The notes under the pieces are model-generated. The model saw nothing but the letters and a program-made list of their open reading frames with translations, made no database searches and was not told the DNA's origin. The translations under genes and the position numbers were made by a program. Positions 33,282 through 41,561 of a DNA stretch of 64,000 bases are shown here, one piece after another (position 1 is the stretch's first letter; every line of letters begins with the position of its first letter). This stretch comes from Pseudosporangium ferrugineum (GTDB lineage: Bacteria > Actinomycetota > Actinomycetes > Mycobacteriales > Micromonosporaceae), in NCBI RefSeq assembly GCF_003002065.1, contig NZ_PVZG01000001.1, positions 682,001-746,000 on the forward strand, read 5' to 3'.

Positions 33282-34204
33282 CCGAAGTGGTGGGCCTGGC
33301 TGCGGGAGGCGCGCAGGCGCAGGAAGCCCGCGCCCGCCGAGACGCCGGTGATGACGATCAGCGCCGCGATCACGATCTGGTGCCCGAGCGCCACCCGGTC
33401 CTGCGACTCGGCGGCGGCCGGGCTCAGCCAGGACTCGCGCCCGGCGGGCGGCGCGGCCGCGGCGGCTGCCGGGCTCTGAGCGTCCGGGGGTACGGCCACC
33501 GCCCCGGGCTCGGCCGACCGGGACGCCTTCGGGGTGGGCTTCTTCGCCGGCCCCGCCACGGCGGTCCTCGTCCGCGCCTGCTTGAACACCAGGTCGGAGC
33601 AGGAGTAATAGGTGTCCGGCGTGCTGGACGTCTGCCACACCGTGTAGAGCACGTGCCGGCCGGACCGGTCCTTCGGCAGCTTCACGCTCATCCGGTACGC
33701 GCCCCCGCGCAGCGGCGGATCCTTGATCTCGGCCAGCGGCGTCAGATCGCCCCAGCCCAGCGGCTTGCGCGGGTCGTAGCCGGCGCCGGTCAGGTAGAGC
33801 CGGAACGTGCCCTCGTGCGGGATCGTCCCGGCGTACGTGACGCTCAGCGTGGTGCCGGCGGCGACCCTGGTCGACGGCCAGTCGGTGCGGGGCAGGTCCA
33901 GGCCCTGGAATTCGGGCAGGTCGCCGCTGCACAGGTTGCCGTCCGGGATGAACTGGCGGTCCTTGCCGGCGACGTCGGGCACCCGCAGGTTGTCGAAGCT
34001 GCCGAACGGACGGCCGTTCGCGGCCCGCGCCGCCCGGCACGCCGCGGCGTCCGCCTCCTCGCCGCCCGCGGCGCAGGCCGCCGTGCGGCTGATCGGGGAG
34101 GTCGGGGCGCCGTGGGCCAGCGCCGGCACCGCCGGAAGCACGGCCACGGCCGCGGCGATCCCACCCGAGACGGCGAGAGCGGCGATACGGCGGACGGACC
34201 TCAT
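33263..34204 (-). CDS. AA10 lytic polysaccharide monooxygenase with C-terminal membrane anchor
   Basis: A 313-residue protein. A signal peptide (1-30) ends in ALA before His31, which becomes the N-terminal residue of the copper histidine brace. The second ligand is His130 in TIPHEGTFRLY. Other LPMO blocks are GRPFGSFDNL, DRSGRHVLYTVWQTSSTPDTYYSCSD. AA10 enzymes cleave chitin or cellulose oxidatively. After a Pro/Ala linker (about 220-275) comes a membrane helix (about 279-298) and a basic tail, so the enzyme stays on the cell surface; most characterised AA10s are free or carry CBMs. The start has GAGGAGG four bases upstream. Confidence 0.9.
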   Translation of the reverse strand: MRSVRRIAALAVSGGIAAAVAVLPAVPALAHGAPTSPISRTAACAAGGEEADAAACRAARAANGRPFGSFDNLRVPDVAGKDRQFIPDGNLCSGDLPEFQGLDLPRTDWPSTRVAAGTTLSVTYAGTIPHEGTFRLYLTGAGYDPRKPLGWGDLTPLAEIKDPPLRGGAYRMSVKLPKDRSGRHVLYTVWQTSSTPDTYYSCSDLVFKQARTRTAVAGPAKKPTPKASRSAEPGAVAVPPDAQSPAAAAAAPPAGRESWLSPAAAESQDRVALGHQIVIAALIVITGVSAGAGFLRLRASRSQAHHFGPPRRQ

Positions 34205-34323
34205 GCGACCTCCTCGGCGGCACCCGCGCGGGCTGAGCGGGCCCACGGCGGACAGTACGGAGGGCGGCCCTCGATCGTTCACCACGCCGGGTGGCGCTGC
34301 CCGAAAGCACAGCGGGCTGTGGT

Positions 34324-34337
34324 TGCATGGCCATGCA
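34324..34337. promoter_or_regulatory. Perfect 14-base palindrome upstream of the FKBP gene
   Basis: TGCATGGCCATGCA is a perfect dyad lying 22 bases before the FKBP ATG in the 155-base divergent gap with the LPMO gene. It is a candidate operator. No regulator can be named. Confidence 0.35.
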
Positions 34338-34359
34338 GGCAATCAACACAGGAGGACAC

Positions 34360-34728
34360 ATGGAAAAGCCCGACGTCGGCCCCATCACCGGTGAGCCGCC
34401 GGCCGAGCTCGTCGTGGAGGACCTCGTCGTCGGCGACGGCGACGAGGCCAAGCCCGGACACCAGGTCAGCGTCCACTACGTGGGCGTCGCGTTCTCCTCG
34501 GGCAAGGAGTTCGACGCGTCGTACAACCGCGGCTCGGCCTTCGAGTTCGGCCTCGGTGGCGGGCAGGTCATCAGCGGATGGGACCAGGGCGTGGCCGGCA
34601 TGAAGGTCGGTGGCCGCCGCAAGCTCACCATTCCCCCGCACCTGGGCTACGGCGCGCGCGGCGCCGGCGGCGTGATCAAGCCGAACGAGACCCTCATCTT
34701 TGTGGTGGACCTGCTCGGCGTGCGCTGA
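34360..34728 (+). CDS. FKBP-type peptidyl-prolyl cis-trans isomerase
   Basis: A 122-residue single-domain FKBP. Recognisable blocks are VSVHYVGVAFSSGKEFDASYNRG, FEFGLGGGQVISGWDQGVAGMKVGGRRKLTIPPHLGYG and IKPNETLIFVVDLLGV. It catalyses proline isomerisation during protein folding. There is no signal peptide, so it is cytoplasmic. The ATG at 34360 is set by AGGAGG four bases upstream; earlier in-frame ATGs overlap the palindrome. Confidence 0.95.
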   Translation: MEKPDVGPITGEPPAELVVEDLVVGDGDEAKPGHQVSVHYVGVAFSSGKEFDASYNRGSAFEFGLGGGQVISGWDQGVAGMKVGGRRKLTIPPHLGYGARGAGGVIKPNETLIFVVDLLGVR

Positions 34729-34848
34729 GCCAGGGCCGGCAGGCCGTACGGGCCGGGACGGGCGTCGCCTGCTCCGGCCCGTTACTGTCGGTGTTCCCCG
34801 GGGCCTGGTGGGGGTGCGGGGCCGGGTCGAACGGCTCGCCGAGGGGGA

Positions 34849-35730
34849 TCATCGGGCCGCCTTGAGGTCGGCGCAGCCGGTCTCGCCGGGCAGCAGCGGG
34901 CGGAAGGTGAGGGTCCAGCCGTTGCCGCCGGAGATCCACGGCGTGGTGGCGTGCGCGTCCTTCGCCGCGGCGAGGACCGCGTCGCGCTGCTCGCCGGTCA
35001 CGGTCACGCAGCTGAGCTTCAGCGCCGCGGTCAGCGGCTCGCCGGGCAGCGCCGGCCCGGGCCACTCGACCGTCTTCGGCCGCGCCGGCAGGTCGTCGCC
35101 GGGTTCCACGTACGGCCGGACGACGGCGGCCAGGATCTCGGGCTCGTACGGCTTCGCGCCGGGCCCGGCGGCGAGCTTCTCCGCGCTGTCGAGGAACCCG
35201 GCCAGTTTCGTGCGGGCCTGCTTCTGCGCCGCGGTGAGCCGGGCGTCGTCGGGCCGCGCCTCGCGCAGGGCGTTGGCGGCTACCCTCTGCTCGCCCGCAT
35301 CGGTGACCACGGTCACCTCGGTCGTGGTGGCGTCGGCGACACCGGGCTGCCCGTAGTCGGCGCCCTGCCGGACCCCGGCCGCGACGGCCTGCCGGGTCAG
35401 CTCGGCCACCTGCGCCGCGGAGATCGTCCGAACCAGGACGTTCGGCAGGGCGGGGCCGGGGTAGATCGCCGTGGTCGGGCCGGTGAAGATCACCCGGCCG
35501 TCGGCGTACACGCTGAGGTCGGGCAGCCGGCCGGCGAGCGCGTCCGGGCCGACGAAGCCGCCGGTCTGCGCCACCCGCAGGACCAGCGCGTCGGGGCCCG
35601 CGGACGGGCCGGGCGGCGCCGCGGGCGACGGGGAGTCGCCGGGGGCGTCGGCGGCCGGCTGAGCGCAGGCCCCGAGGAGGATCAGCGTGGCGGCGGCAGC
35701 GGCCGTACGCAGGCCGCGAAGTGACGTCAT
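34849..35730 (-). CDS. Hypothetical lipoprotein
   Basis: A 293-residue protein with a lipobox LLGAC (Cys22), a Pro/Ser/Ala spacer to about 45, then an extracellular domain with no family I can name. Two Cys near the C-terminus (KLSCVTV and ETGCADL) may pair. It starts with ATG at 35728-35730. It lies 56 bases downstream of the polyol ABC importer genes on the same strand, but no functional link is visible. Confidence 0.75.
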   Translation of the reverse strand: MTSLRGLRTAAAAATLILLGACAQPAADAPGDSPSPAAPPGPSAGPDALVLRVAQTGGFVGPDALAGRLPDLSVYADGRVIFTGPTTAIYPGPALPNVLVRTISAAQVAELTRQAVAAGVRQGADYGQPGVADATTTEVTVVTDAGEQRVAANALREARPDDARLTAAQKQARTKLAGFLDSAEKLAAGPGAKPYEPEILAAVVRPYVEPGDDLPARPKTVEWPGPALPGEPLTAALKLSCVTVTGEQRDAVLAAAKDAHATTPWISGGNGWTLTFRPLLPGETGCADLKAAR

Positions 35731-35786
35731 GACCGTCCGACGTACCCCCCGGCCGTCCGGTTCCCACCCGCGCGGGAAAAATCCGG

Positions 35787-36638
35787 CTACTTCACCGAAC
35801 CGAGGGACAACCCCTGCACCAGTTTGTCCTGGGCGGCGAACCCGGCCACCAGCACGGGCAGCGAGACCACGAAGGCGGCGGCGCACAGCTGGGCCAGGAA
35901 CAGTCCCTGGCTGGTGACGAAGCTGGTCAGGAACACCGGGGCGGTCTCCGCGACGGTGGCGGTCAGCACCCGGGCGAAGAGCAGCTCGTTCCAGCTGAAG
36001 ATGAAGCAGATCAGCGCGGTCGCCGCGATGCCGGGCATGACCACCGGGGCGATCACCGAGCGCAGGGTCCGGCTCAGGTTCGCGCCGTCCATGGACGCGG
36101 CCTCGAGCATCTCCACCGGCACCTCGGACAGGAACGAGCGCATCATCCAGACCGCGATCGGCAGGTTCATCGAGGTATAGAAGACGACGAGCAGCCAGAT
36201 GTTGTCGAGCAGGCGGGCGTTCTGGGCGAACAGGTACAGCGGGAGCAGGCCCGCGACGACCGGGAGCATCTTGGTGGAGAGGAAGAAGAACAGGACGTCG
36301 GTCCACTTCTTCACCGGGCGGATGCTGAGGGCGTACGCGGCGGGGAACGCGAGCAGCAGCACCAGGGCCGTCGACAGGACGCTCGCGGTGAGCGAGTTCA
36401 GCAGTGGCGGCCACGGACTGGCTCCACCGCCGAAGAACTCCCGGTAGCCCTCCAGCGTCAGCGGCGCCAGCACGGACGGCGGGTTGGTCGCGGCGTCCGC
36501 CTCGCTGTGGAGGGAGGTCAGCACCATCCAGACCACGGGCAGCACGAACAGGATGCCGACGATCCAGGCCAGCAGGGTCAGCCAGGCTCCGCCGCGTTCG
36601 CGGCGCTTGCCTGCCGGGGCGGTGCCGGTGCTGCTCAT
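35787..36638 (-). CDS. Polyol/sugar ABC importer permease (MalG-type)
   Basis: A 283-residue membrane protein with six predicted helices and the EAA loop EAASMDGANLSRTLRSVIAPVVMPG, which docks the ATPase. The first helix (LTLLAWIVGILFVLPVVWMVLTSL) and segment SWNELLFARVLT are typical of the second permease in carbohydrate CUT1 systems. Its ATG overlaps the stop of the first permease by four bases. No ATPase gene is in the operon, so a shared MsiK-type ATPase encoded elsewhere probably drives it. Confidence 0.9.
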   Translation of the reverse strand: MSSTGTAPAGKRRERGGAWLTLLAWIVGILFVLPVVWMVLTSLHSEADAATNPPSVLAPLTLEGYREFFGGGASPWPPLLNSLTASVLSTALVLLLAFPAAYALSIRPVKKWTDVLFFFLSTKMLPVVAGLLPLYLFAQNARLLDNIWLLVVFYTSMNLPIAVWMMRSFLSEVPVEMLEAASMDGANLSRTLRSVIAPVVMPGIAATALICFIFSWNELLFARVLTATVAETAPVFLTSFVTSQGLFLAQLCAAAFVVSLPVLVAGFAAQDKLVQGLSLGSVK

Positions 36639-37594
36639 CGGCCCGTGTCCGCTCTGAACAGCGACGAGACGGTACGCAGGGCGAACGTCGCGATGATGAT
36701 CGTGCCGAGCACCACCACGACCGCGGCGGCCGAGGCCCGTCCGTAGTCGTGGGCCTGGTAGAAGATCTGGTAGATCGTGTACGGGAGGTTCGCCGTACCC
36801 AATCCGCCGGAGGTGATCGTGAAGACCGCGTCGAAGTTCTGGACGATGTAGATCGAGCCGAGCAGCGCGCCGAGCTCCAGGTACTGACGCAGGTGCGGCA
36901 GCGTCATGCTGCGGAAGATCTGCCAGCCGCCGGCGCCGTCGATGCGCGCCGCCTCCACCACGTCCAGCGGGCGCCCCTGGAGACCGGCGAGCAGGATCAG
37001 CATCATGAACGGCGTCCACTGCCACACCAGCGCGAAGATCACCGACCAGAGCGGCATGTTGCTGATCCAGTCGGGCTGGGGCGGGTCGTCCGCGCCGAAC
37101 AGCTTCCAGAGCCCGGTCAGCGCGCCGTTGAAGAGGCCGTACTCGGGGTTGTAGAGGGCGTGCTTCCACAGCAGCGCCGCCGCGACCGGCACCACCAGGA
37201 ACGGGGCGATCATCATGGTGCGCACCGCGCCCCGCCCCCGGAACCTGCGGTCCAGCAGCAGGGCGATCCCCAGGCCCAGCAGCAGGCTGATCAGCACCAC
37301 GCCGGCGGTCAGCAGGATGGTGGTCCACACGGCGTCGCGCATGTTGACGTCGGTGAAGACCCTCCGGAAGTTGTCCACCCCGGCGAAGCCGACCTCGTCC
37401 GGGTAGTACGCGTTCCAGTCCATGAAGGAGATGACCAGGGTCGCCACGAACGGCAGCTGGGTCACCACGATCATGAAGATCAGCGCGGGGAGCAGCGGGG
37501 CGCGGCGGGCCCACCCGGCCGCGCGGCGGGCTTTGCCGGGCGGGCGCCCCGCTGCGCCGGACCGGGTGCCGGCCTGTTCGGCGACGGACGTCAT
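36635..37594 (-). CDS. Polyol/sugar ABC importer permease (MalF-type)
   Basis: A 319-residue membrane protein with six helices and the EAA loop EAARIDGAGGWQIFRSMTLPHL. The YNPEYGLFNGAL periplasmic segment and GSIYIVQNFDAVFTITSGG are typical of the first CUT1 permease. The ATG at 37594 has GAGG just upstream; the preceding in-frame GTG is less likely. It follows the binding-protein gene by six bases and overlaps the second permease. Confidence 0.9.
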   Translation of the reverse strand: MTSVAEQAGTRSGAAGRPPGKARRAAGWARRAPLLPALIFMIVVTQLPFVATLVISFMDWNAYYPDEVGFAGVDNFRRVFTDVNMRDAVWTTILLTAGVVLISLLLGLGIALLLDRRFRGRGAVRTMMIAPFLVVPVAAALLWKHALYNPEYGLFNGALTGLWKLFGADDPPQPDWISNMPLWSVIFALVWQWTPFMMLILLAGLQGRPLDVVEAARIDGAGGWQIFRSMTLPHLRQYLELGALLGSIYIVQNFDAVFTITSGGLGTANLPYTIYQIFYQAHDYGRASAAAVVVVLGTIIIATFALRTVSSLFRADTGR

Positions 37595-37600
37595 CACACC

Positions 37601-38974
37601 TCAGCCCTCCTTGCGCGACCGGTAGCGCTCGGCGACATCCTCGGCCAGCCGCTGACCGCGCTCGAGGGCCTCGCCCACGCTCATCTGCCCGGCTATCGCG
37701 GAGCTGACGTACTGCGAGACCTGGGTACCGAGGTCGGTGAACTCGGGGATGTCGACGAACTGGATGCCGAGCGCGGGCCGGGGCTGCACCCCGGGGTTGC
37801 GCGGGTCGGCGCTCGCGATGGCGTCCCGGGTCGGCTCGGCGAACGCCGCCGCCACCTTGAGGTACTCCTGGTTCCCGTACGTGGACGCCCGCTTGCCGGC
37901 CGGCACGCGGGACCAGCCGAGCCGGTCGCCGACGAGTTGCTCGTACCGCTTGGACGAGGCCCAGGAGATGAACTTCCAGGCGTTGTCCCTCTTCTCGCTG
38001 GCCTGCTGGATGCTCCAGGACCACGCGTAGAGCCAGCCGGAGGCGGGGGTGCGGACCACCGGGGCGGCCGCGTACCCGATCCGGCCCTTGACCGGGGAGC
38101 CGTCCGCCTCGAGGGTGCCCGCGGCGCTGGTGGCGTCGTACCACATGGCGGCGTTGCCCTGGACGAGGTTGTTGAGGCACTCGGTGAAGCCGGCCTGCGG
38201 TGCGCCGGTCTCGCCGTACGTCCGCACCAGGTCGACGTAGAACTCGGTGGCCTGGCGGAACTCGGGGGCGTCGACCCGGGCGTTCCATCCGGCGTCGAAC
38301 CACGTACCCCCGAAGGTGTTCACGACCGTGGTGAGCGGGGCGAAGATCTGGCCCCAGCCGGGCTGGCCGCGCAGGCAGATGCCGGCCATGCCGGGCTGCC
38401 TGCCGTCCACCCGGGCGGCGATGTCGGCCACCTGCTGCCACGTCGGCCTCGGTGGCATCGTGATCCCCGCCGCGTCCAGGACGTCCTTGCGGTACATGAG
38501 GAACGAGGATTCGCCGTAGAAGGGCTCGCCGTAGAGCTTGCCGTCGTCGGCGGTCAGCGACCCGGTCATCGGCGGCAGGATGTCGGCCTGGTCGAACTCC
38601 GGGTCCGCGGCCAGATAGTCGTCGAGCGGGGCGATCCACTTGCTCTTCGCGTAGATCGGGATCTCGAAGTTGCTCAGCGACGCGACGTCGTACTGTCCGG
38701 CCTGGCTGGAGAACTCCTGGCTGATCTTGTCGCGGACGTCGTTCTCCGGCAGCACGGTGAAGTTGACGCCGATCCCCGTCTCGCGGGTGAAGTGCTCGGC
38801 GGTGAGCCGCTGCAGGTCGATCATCTGCGGGTTGTTGACCATGAGGACGTCGATGCTGTTCGCCCCGCCGGAGCCGGCACCGGTGCCGCCCCACCCCGCG
38901 CATCCGGCCGGCGCCGCGACGAGGAGGGCGGCGGCTGCCCCGGTCAGGGCCACCCGGATCCGTGCGCGAGCCAT
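37601..38974 (-). CDS. Polyol-type ABC importer solute-binding lipoprotein
   Basis: A 457-residue protein with a lipobox APAGC (Cys25), then a family-1 binding protein. The blocks IYAKSKWIAPLDDYLA, FYGESSFLMYRKDVLDAAGI and GICLRGQPGWGQIFAPLTTVVNTFGG resemble SmoE/MtlE-type sorbitol/mannitol binders, so a polyol or related sugar is the best guess. GGGGAGGG lies three bases before the ATG. It is the first gene of the importer operon. Confidence 0.88.
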   Translation of the reverse strand: MARARIRVALTGAAAALLVAAPAGCAGWGGTGAGSGGANSIDVLMVNNPQMIDLQRLTAEHFTRETGIGVNFTVLPENDVRDKISQEFSSQAGQYDVASLSNFEIPIYAKSKWIAPLDDYLAADPEFDQADILPPMTGSLTADDGKLYGEPFYGESSFLMYRKDVLDAAGITMPPRPTWQQVADIAARVDGRQPGMAGICLRGQPGWGQIFAPLTTVVNTFGGTWFDAGWNARVDAPEFRQATEFYVDLVRTYGETGAPQAGFTECLNNLVQGNAAMWYDATSAAGTLEADGSPVKGRIGYAAAPVVRTPASGWLYAWSWSIQQASEKRDNAWKFISWASSKRYEQLVGDRLGWSRVPAGKRASTYGNQEYLKVAAAFAEPTRDAIASADPRNPGVQPRPALGIQFVDIPEFTDLGTQVSQYVSSAIAGQMSVGEALERGQRLAEDVAERYRSRKEG

Positions 38975-39039
38975 GGGCCCTCCCCGGCGAGGCGGACATC
39001 GAGACCGGCGACTGTGACGCCGGTAACATTCCGGGGATC

Positions 39040-39069
39040 AGTACATGCCTGTGATCGACACAATGTCAA
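39040..39069 (-). promoter_or_regulatory. Promoter of the polyol ABC operon with an internal dyad
   Basis: On the minus strand TTGACA (39064-39069) and TGTACT (39040-39045) are 18 bases apart. A TGTG-N5-CACA dyad (39050-39062) sits exactly in the spacer, an ideal repressor position. Two ATGACCGTC direct repeats (39095-39103, 39113-39121) lie further upstream. Confidence 0.5.
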
Positions 39070-39122
39070 CCGTTGGTCACGTTCTGCTGCATAAATGACC
39101 GTCTACATCATGATGACCGTCC

Positions 39123-39332
39123 TCAGACGATCACCCGCGCCGCCCGGCCGCGCACCGCCACCACGTCGCCGGGCCGCAATTGCCGGCCCCGCCGTGTGTC
39201 CACTTCACCGTTCACGGTCACGTCTCCGGAGGCGATCAGGATCTTCGCCTCTCCCCCGGTGTCGATGAGATCGGCGAGCTTGAGAAACTGTCCGAGTCTG
39301 ATCATGTCGCTGCCGACGGGCACCTCTCGCAT
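39123..39332 (-). CDS. S4-domain RNA-binding protein
   Basis: A 69-residue protein that is almost entirely one S4 domain: MIRLGQFLKLADLIDTGGEAKILIASGDVTVNGEVDTRRGRQLRPGDVV is read over residues 10-58, close to the YaaA/YbcJ group, which bind structured RNA. The ATG at 39332 was chosen; an internal ATG at 39305 would leave a 60-residue minimal domain. It is the first transcribed unit left of the YcnI-like gene, divergent from it. Confidence 0.85.
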   Translation of the reverse strand: MREVPVGSDMIRLGQFLKLADLIDTGGEAKILIASGDVTVNGEVDTRRGRQLRPGDVVAVRGRAARVIV

Positions 39333-39413
39333 GCGACCATCATGCGCCACGGCCCCGGGAAGATTTTCGGCGCGGCGTTGAACCATTCGCGCCCGCGAGC
39401 CGAACTACCCGGC

Positions 39414-40313
39414 GTGACTCGACTCGAGAAGCACCGCCGGGCGGGCGTGCTCGCCGCCACCACCGCCGCGGGCGTGCTCGGCCTCGCGGCCCCGGCCGCG
39501 GCCGACGCGACGGTCAGCCCGGCCGCCGTGCCCCAGGGCAGCGGCCAGAACGTCGCGTTCACCGTGACCAACACGGGGCAGAGCCCGATCACCCGGGTCA
39601 GGCTGGTTCTGCCCGCGGACCAGCCGGTCGCCGAGGTCTATCCGCTCTCCGTGCCGGACTGGGCGCCGCAGATCGAGCACCGCAAGCTGGACAAGCCACT
39701 GGACAGCATCCACGGCGGCGGCACCCAGGTCACCGAGACCGCCGCCTCGATCACGTGGATCGCGATGCCCGGCAAGACGCTGCCGCCGGGCCGGTCGGCC
39801 GACCTGACCGTCGCGCTCGGGCCGCTGCCGACGACCGGCTCGCACATGAGCTTCACCGTGCAGCCGACGTACGCGGACCCGGCCAAGGGCGCACCCATGC
39901 CGCCGGTCGTGCTGAACCTGACGCCGGCCGCCCCGGGCCAGGCGGCGGCCGGGCACGGCGGCCACGGCGGCACGGCGGCCGGGGACACGACCGGCTCCGA
40001 CGCCGACGCGGCGACCTTCGCGGCCATGGCGGACGCGGCGGACGACGGGCCGGGCTTCTGGACCATCGCCGGCTGGGTCGTCGCGGCCCTCGCCGCGGCG
40101 GGCGGGGCCGTCGCGGTCCTGCGCTCGCGGCGCCGCACCGAAACTTCCCCGGCGGCTCCGGCCGGGGAATCGGCCGCTCCTACCGGGGAAACGGCCGCTC
40201 CGGCCGGGGGAACGGCTGCTCCGGCCGGGGAAGCGGCGGCGGAACGCGAGCTGGTGCCGGCGGGTAAGCCGCGGGTCACCGCGTGGAGGTACAAGGACGG
40301 CCCGGAGGAATGA
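39414..40313 (+). CDS. Secreted YcnI-like (DUF1775) protein with C-terminal membrane anchor
   Basis: A 299-residue protein. A signal peptide (about 1-27, AAPAAADA) precedes a YcnI domain. After processing the mature end begins near Asp/Ala, not the His seen in copper-binding YcnI. The core shows VPQGSGQNVAFTVTNTGQSP, VTETAASITW and LTVALGPLP. A His/Gly-rich linker (AAGHGGHGG) and a membrane helix (about 220-240) follow. The cytoplasmic tail contains a GETAAPA repeat. YcnI proteins are linked to copper handling, but no CopC/CopD or PCuAC gene is adjacent. The GTG start is inferred from the signal peptide. Confidence 0.78.
   Translation: MTRLEKHRRAGVLAATTAAGVLGLAAPAAADATVSPAAVPQGSGQNVAFTVTNTGQSPITRVRLVLPADQPVAEVYPLSVPDWAPQIEHRKLDKPLDSIHGGGTQVTETAASITWIAMPGKTLPPGRSADLTVALGPLPTTGSHMSFTVQPTYADPAKGAPMPPVVLNLTPAAPGQAAAGHGGHGGTAAGDTTGSDADAATFAAMADAADDGPGFWTIAGWVVAALAAAGGAVAVLRSRRRTETSPAAPAGESAAPTGETAAPAGGTAAPAGEAAAERELVPAGKPRVTAWRYKDGPEE
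40164..40241 (+). repeat. 21-base tandem repeat inside the YcnI-like gene
   Basis: Three full units (40164, 40185, 40206) and one partial unit (40227) encode a GE(S/T)AAPA heptapeptide repeat in the predicted cytoplasmic tail. Repeat number may vary between strains. Confidence 0.85.
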
Positions 40314-40420
40314 CGGACGTCCCGCGCAAGGTGGGCGCGGGCCTGTCGTGATGACGCGCGTGGGGCGCTGACCACGACATGCGGGTGGGGTCCAGGGCAA
40401 GACCCACGACCTGCGTACGG

Positions 40421-40450
40421 CGGGGCGGAGAAGGCCACTTCTCCGCCCCG
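40421..40450. terminator. Bidirectional hairpin between YcnI-like and DHH genes
   Basis: A perfect 13-base stem (CGGGGCGGAGAAG and its complement) with a GCCA loop lies just before the stop of the convergent DHH gene. Confidence 0.8.
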
Positions 40451-40458
40451 CTGTGGTT

Positions 40459-41403
40459 CTACTGCACCGAGACGGTGCGCGGGGTCCGAAGGGCCTCGAT
40501 GATCTCCTGCTGGACGCGGTCGGCCCGGTCGTGCGGGACCTGGCACGTGCCGGCCGCGAGGTGGCCGCCGCCGCCGTAGCGGAGCATCACCTCGCCGATG
40601 TCCACCGGCGACGTGCGGTCGAGGATCGACTTGCCGCACGCGAACACCGTGTTCTGCCGCTGGAAGCCCCAGATGACGTGCACGGACACCCGCGCCTCCG
40701 GGAACAGCGCGTACACCATGAACCGGTTGCCGGCGAAGATCGTCTCCTCCTCCCGCAGGTCCACCACCACGACGTCGCCATCCATCCGGCAGACCCGCTG
40801 GAGCTGCTCGACGAACATGGCGGACGAGTCGCGGTACATGTCCACCCGCTCGGCCACGTCGGGCATCCGCAGGATCTCGTCGATGCCCATCTGGATGCAC
40901 GCGTCGATGAGCGTGCGCATCAGCTCGAAGTTGCCGACCCGGAACTCGCGGAAGCGGCCCAGGCCCGTACGGCTGTCCATGATGAAGTTGAGCAATGTCC
41001 AGCCGGTGGGATTCAGGATGTCGTCGATGGTGTAGTCGGCCGAGTCGGCCTGGTCCACGGCGCGCATGAGGTCGTCGGGCACCTCCGGGAAGCGCTCGGC
41101 GCCGCCGTAGTACTCGAAGACGACGCGGGCCGCCGAGGGCGCGTCGGCATTGATGATGTGGTTCGGCCGGTCCCCCTGGTTACGCAACGTCTCGGAGTGA
41201 TGGTGGTCGAACACCAGGTGGGCACGGGGGTGATACGGCAGGTTGGTAAGAATGTCACGCTCAGTGATATCGGCCGTGCCGTCCTGGACGTCCTTCGGGT
41301 GCACGAACTTGATGTCGTCGATGTCGATGACGTTCATGAACTTGAGCAGCACGGCGCAGACCAGGCCGTCCATGTCACTGCGGGTCACGAGCCGGTACCT
41401 CAC
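40459..41403 (-). CDS. DHH/DHHA1 family phosphoesterase
   Basis: A 314-residue cytoplasmic protein. N-terminal metal motif TRSDMDGL, the DHH motif FDHHHSET near residue 66 and the C-terminal DHHA1 motif YGGGGHLAAGTC are all intact. The family hydrolyses phosphodiester or phosphoanhydride bonds (oligoribonucleotides, pAp, cyclic dinucleotides, polyphosphate); the exact substrate is not readable. The GTG start follows GGGAGAAG. It lies divergent to zwf. Confidence 0.87.
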   Translation of the reverse strand: MRYRLVTRSDMDGLVCAVLLKFMNVIDIDDIKFVHPKDVQDGTADITERDILTNLPYHPRAHLVFDHHHSETLRNQGDRPNHIINADAPSAARVVFEYYGGAERFPEVPDDLMRAVDQADSADYTIDDILNPTGWTLLNFIMDSRTGLGRFREFRVGNFELMRTLIDACIQMGIDEILRMPDVAERVDMYRDSSAMFVEQLQRVCRMDGDVVVVDLREEETIFAGNRFMVYALFPEARVSVHVIWGFQRQNTVFACGKSILDRTSPVDIGEVMLRYGGGGHLAAGTCQVPHDRADRVQQEIIEALRTPRTVSVQ

Positions 41404-41561
41404 GAGCTTCTCCCTCTGCCGGGCGGCGGCTTACTTCCTACTTTGCCACTTTTGAGGCTATGGCCCTGGTCGCATCGGCGTACCGGTTTGATCCGGGGAG
41501 CGCTCGCGCTGCGTAAAGTTCAGGCGGAAGCTCACGTACGCGGTCGGAGGAAGACCTGACG

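Noticed and set aside
35787..39029. A single minus-strand frame running through all three ABC importer genes
   Set aside because: Only its last part is real (the second permease). The rest is out of phase with the binding protein and first permease, which are each complete.
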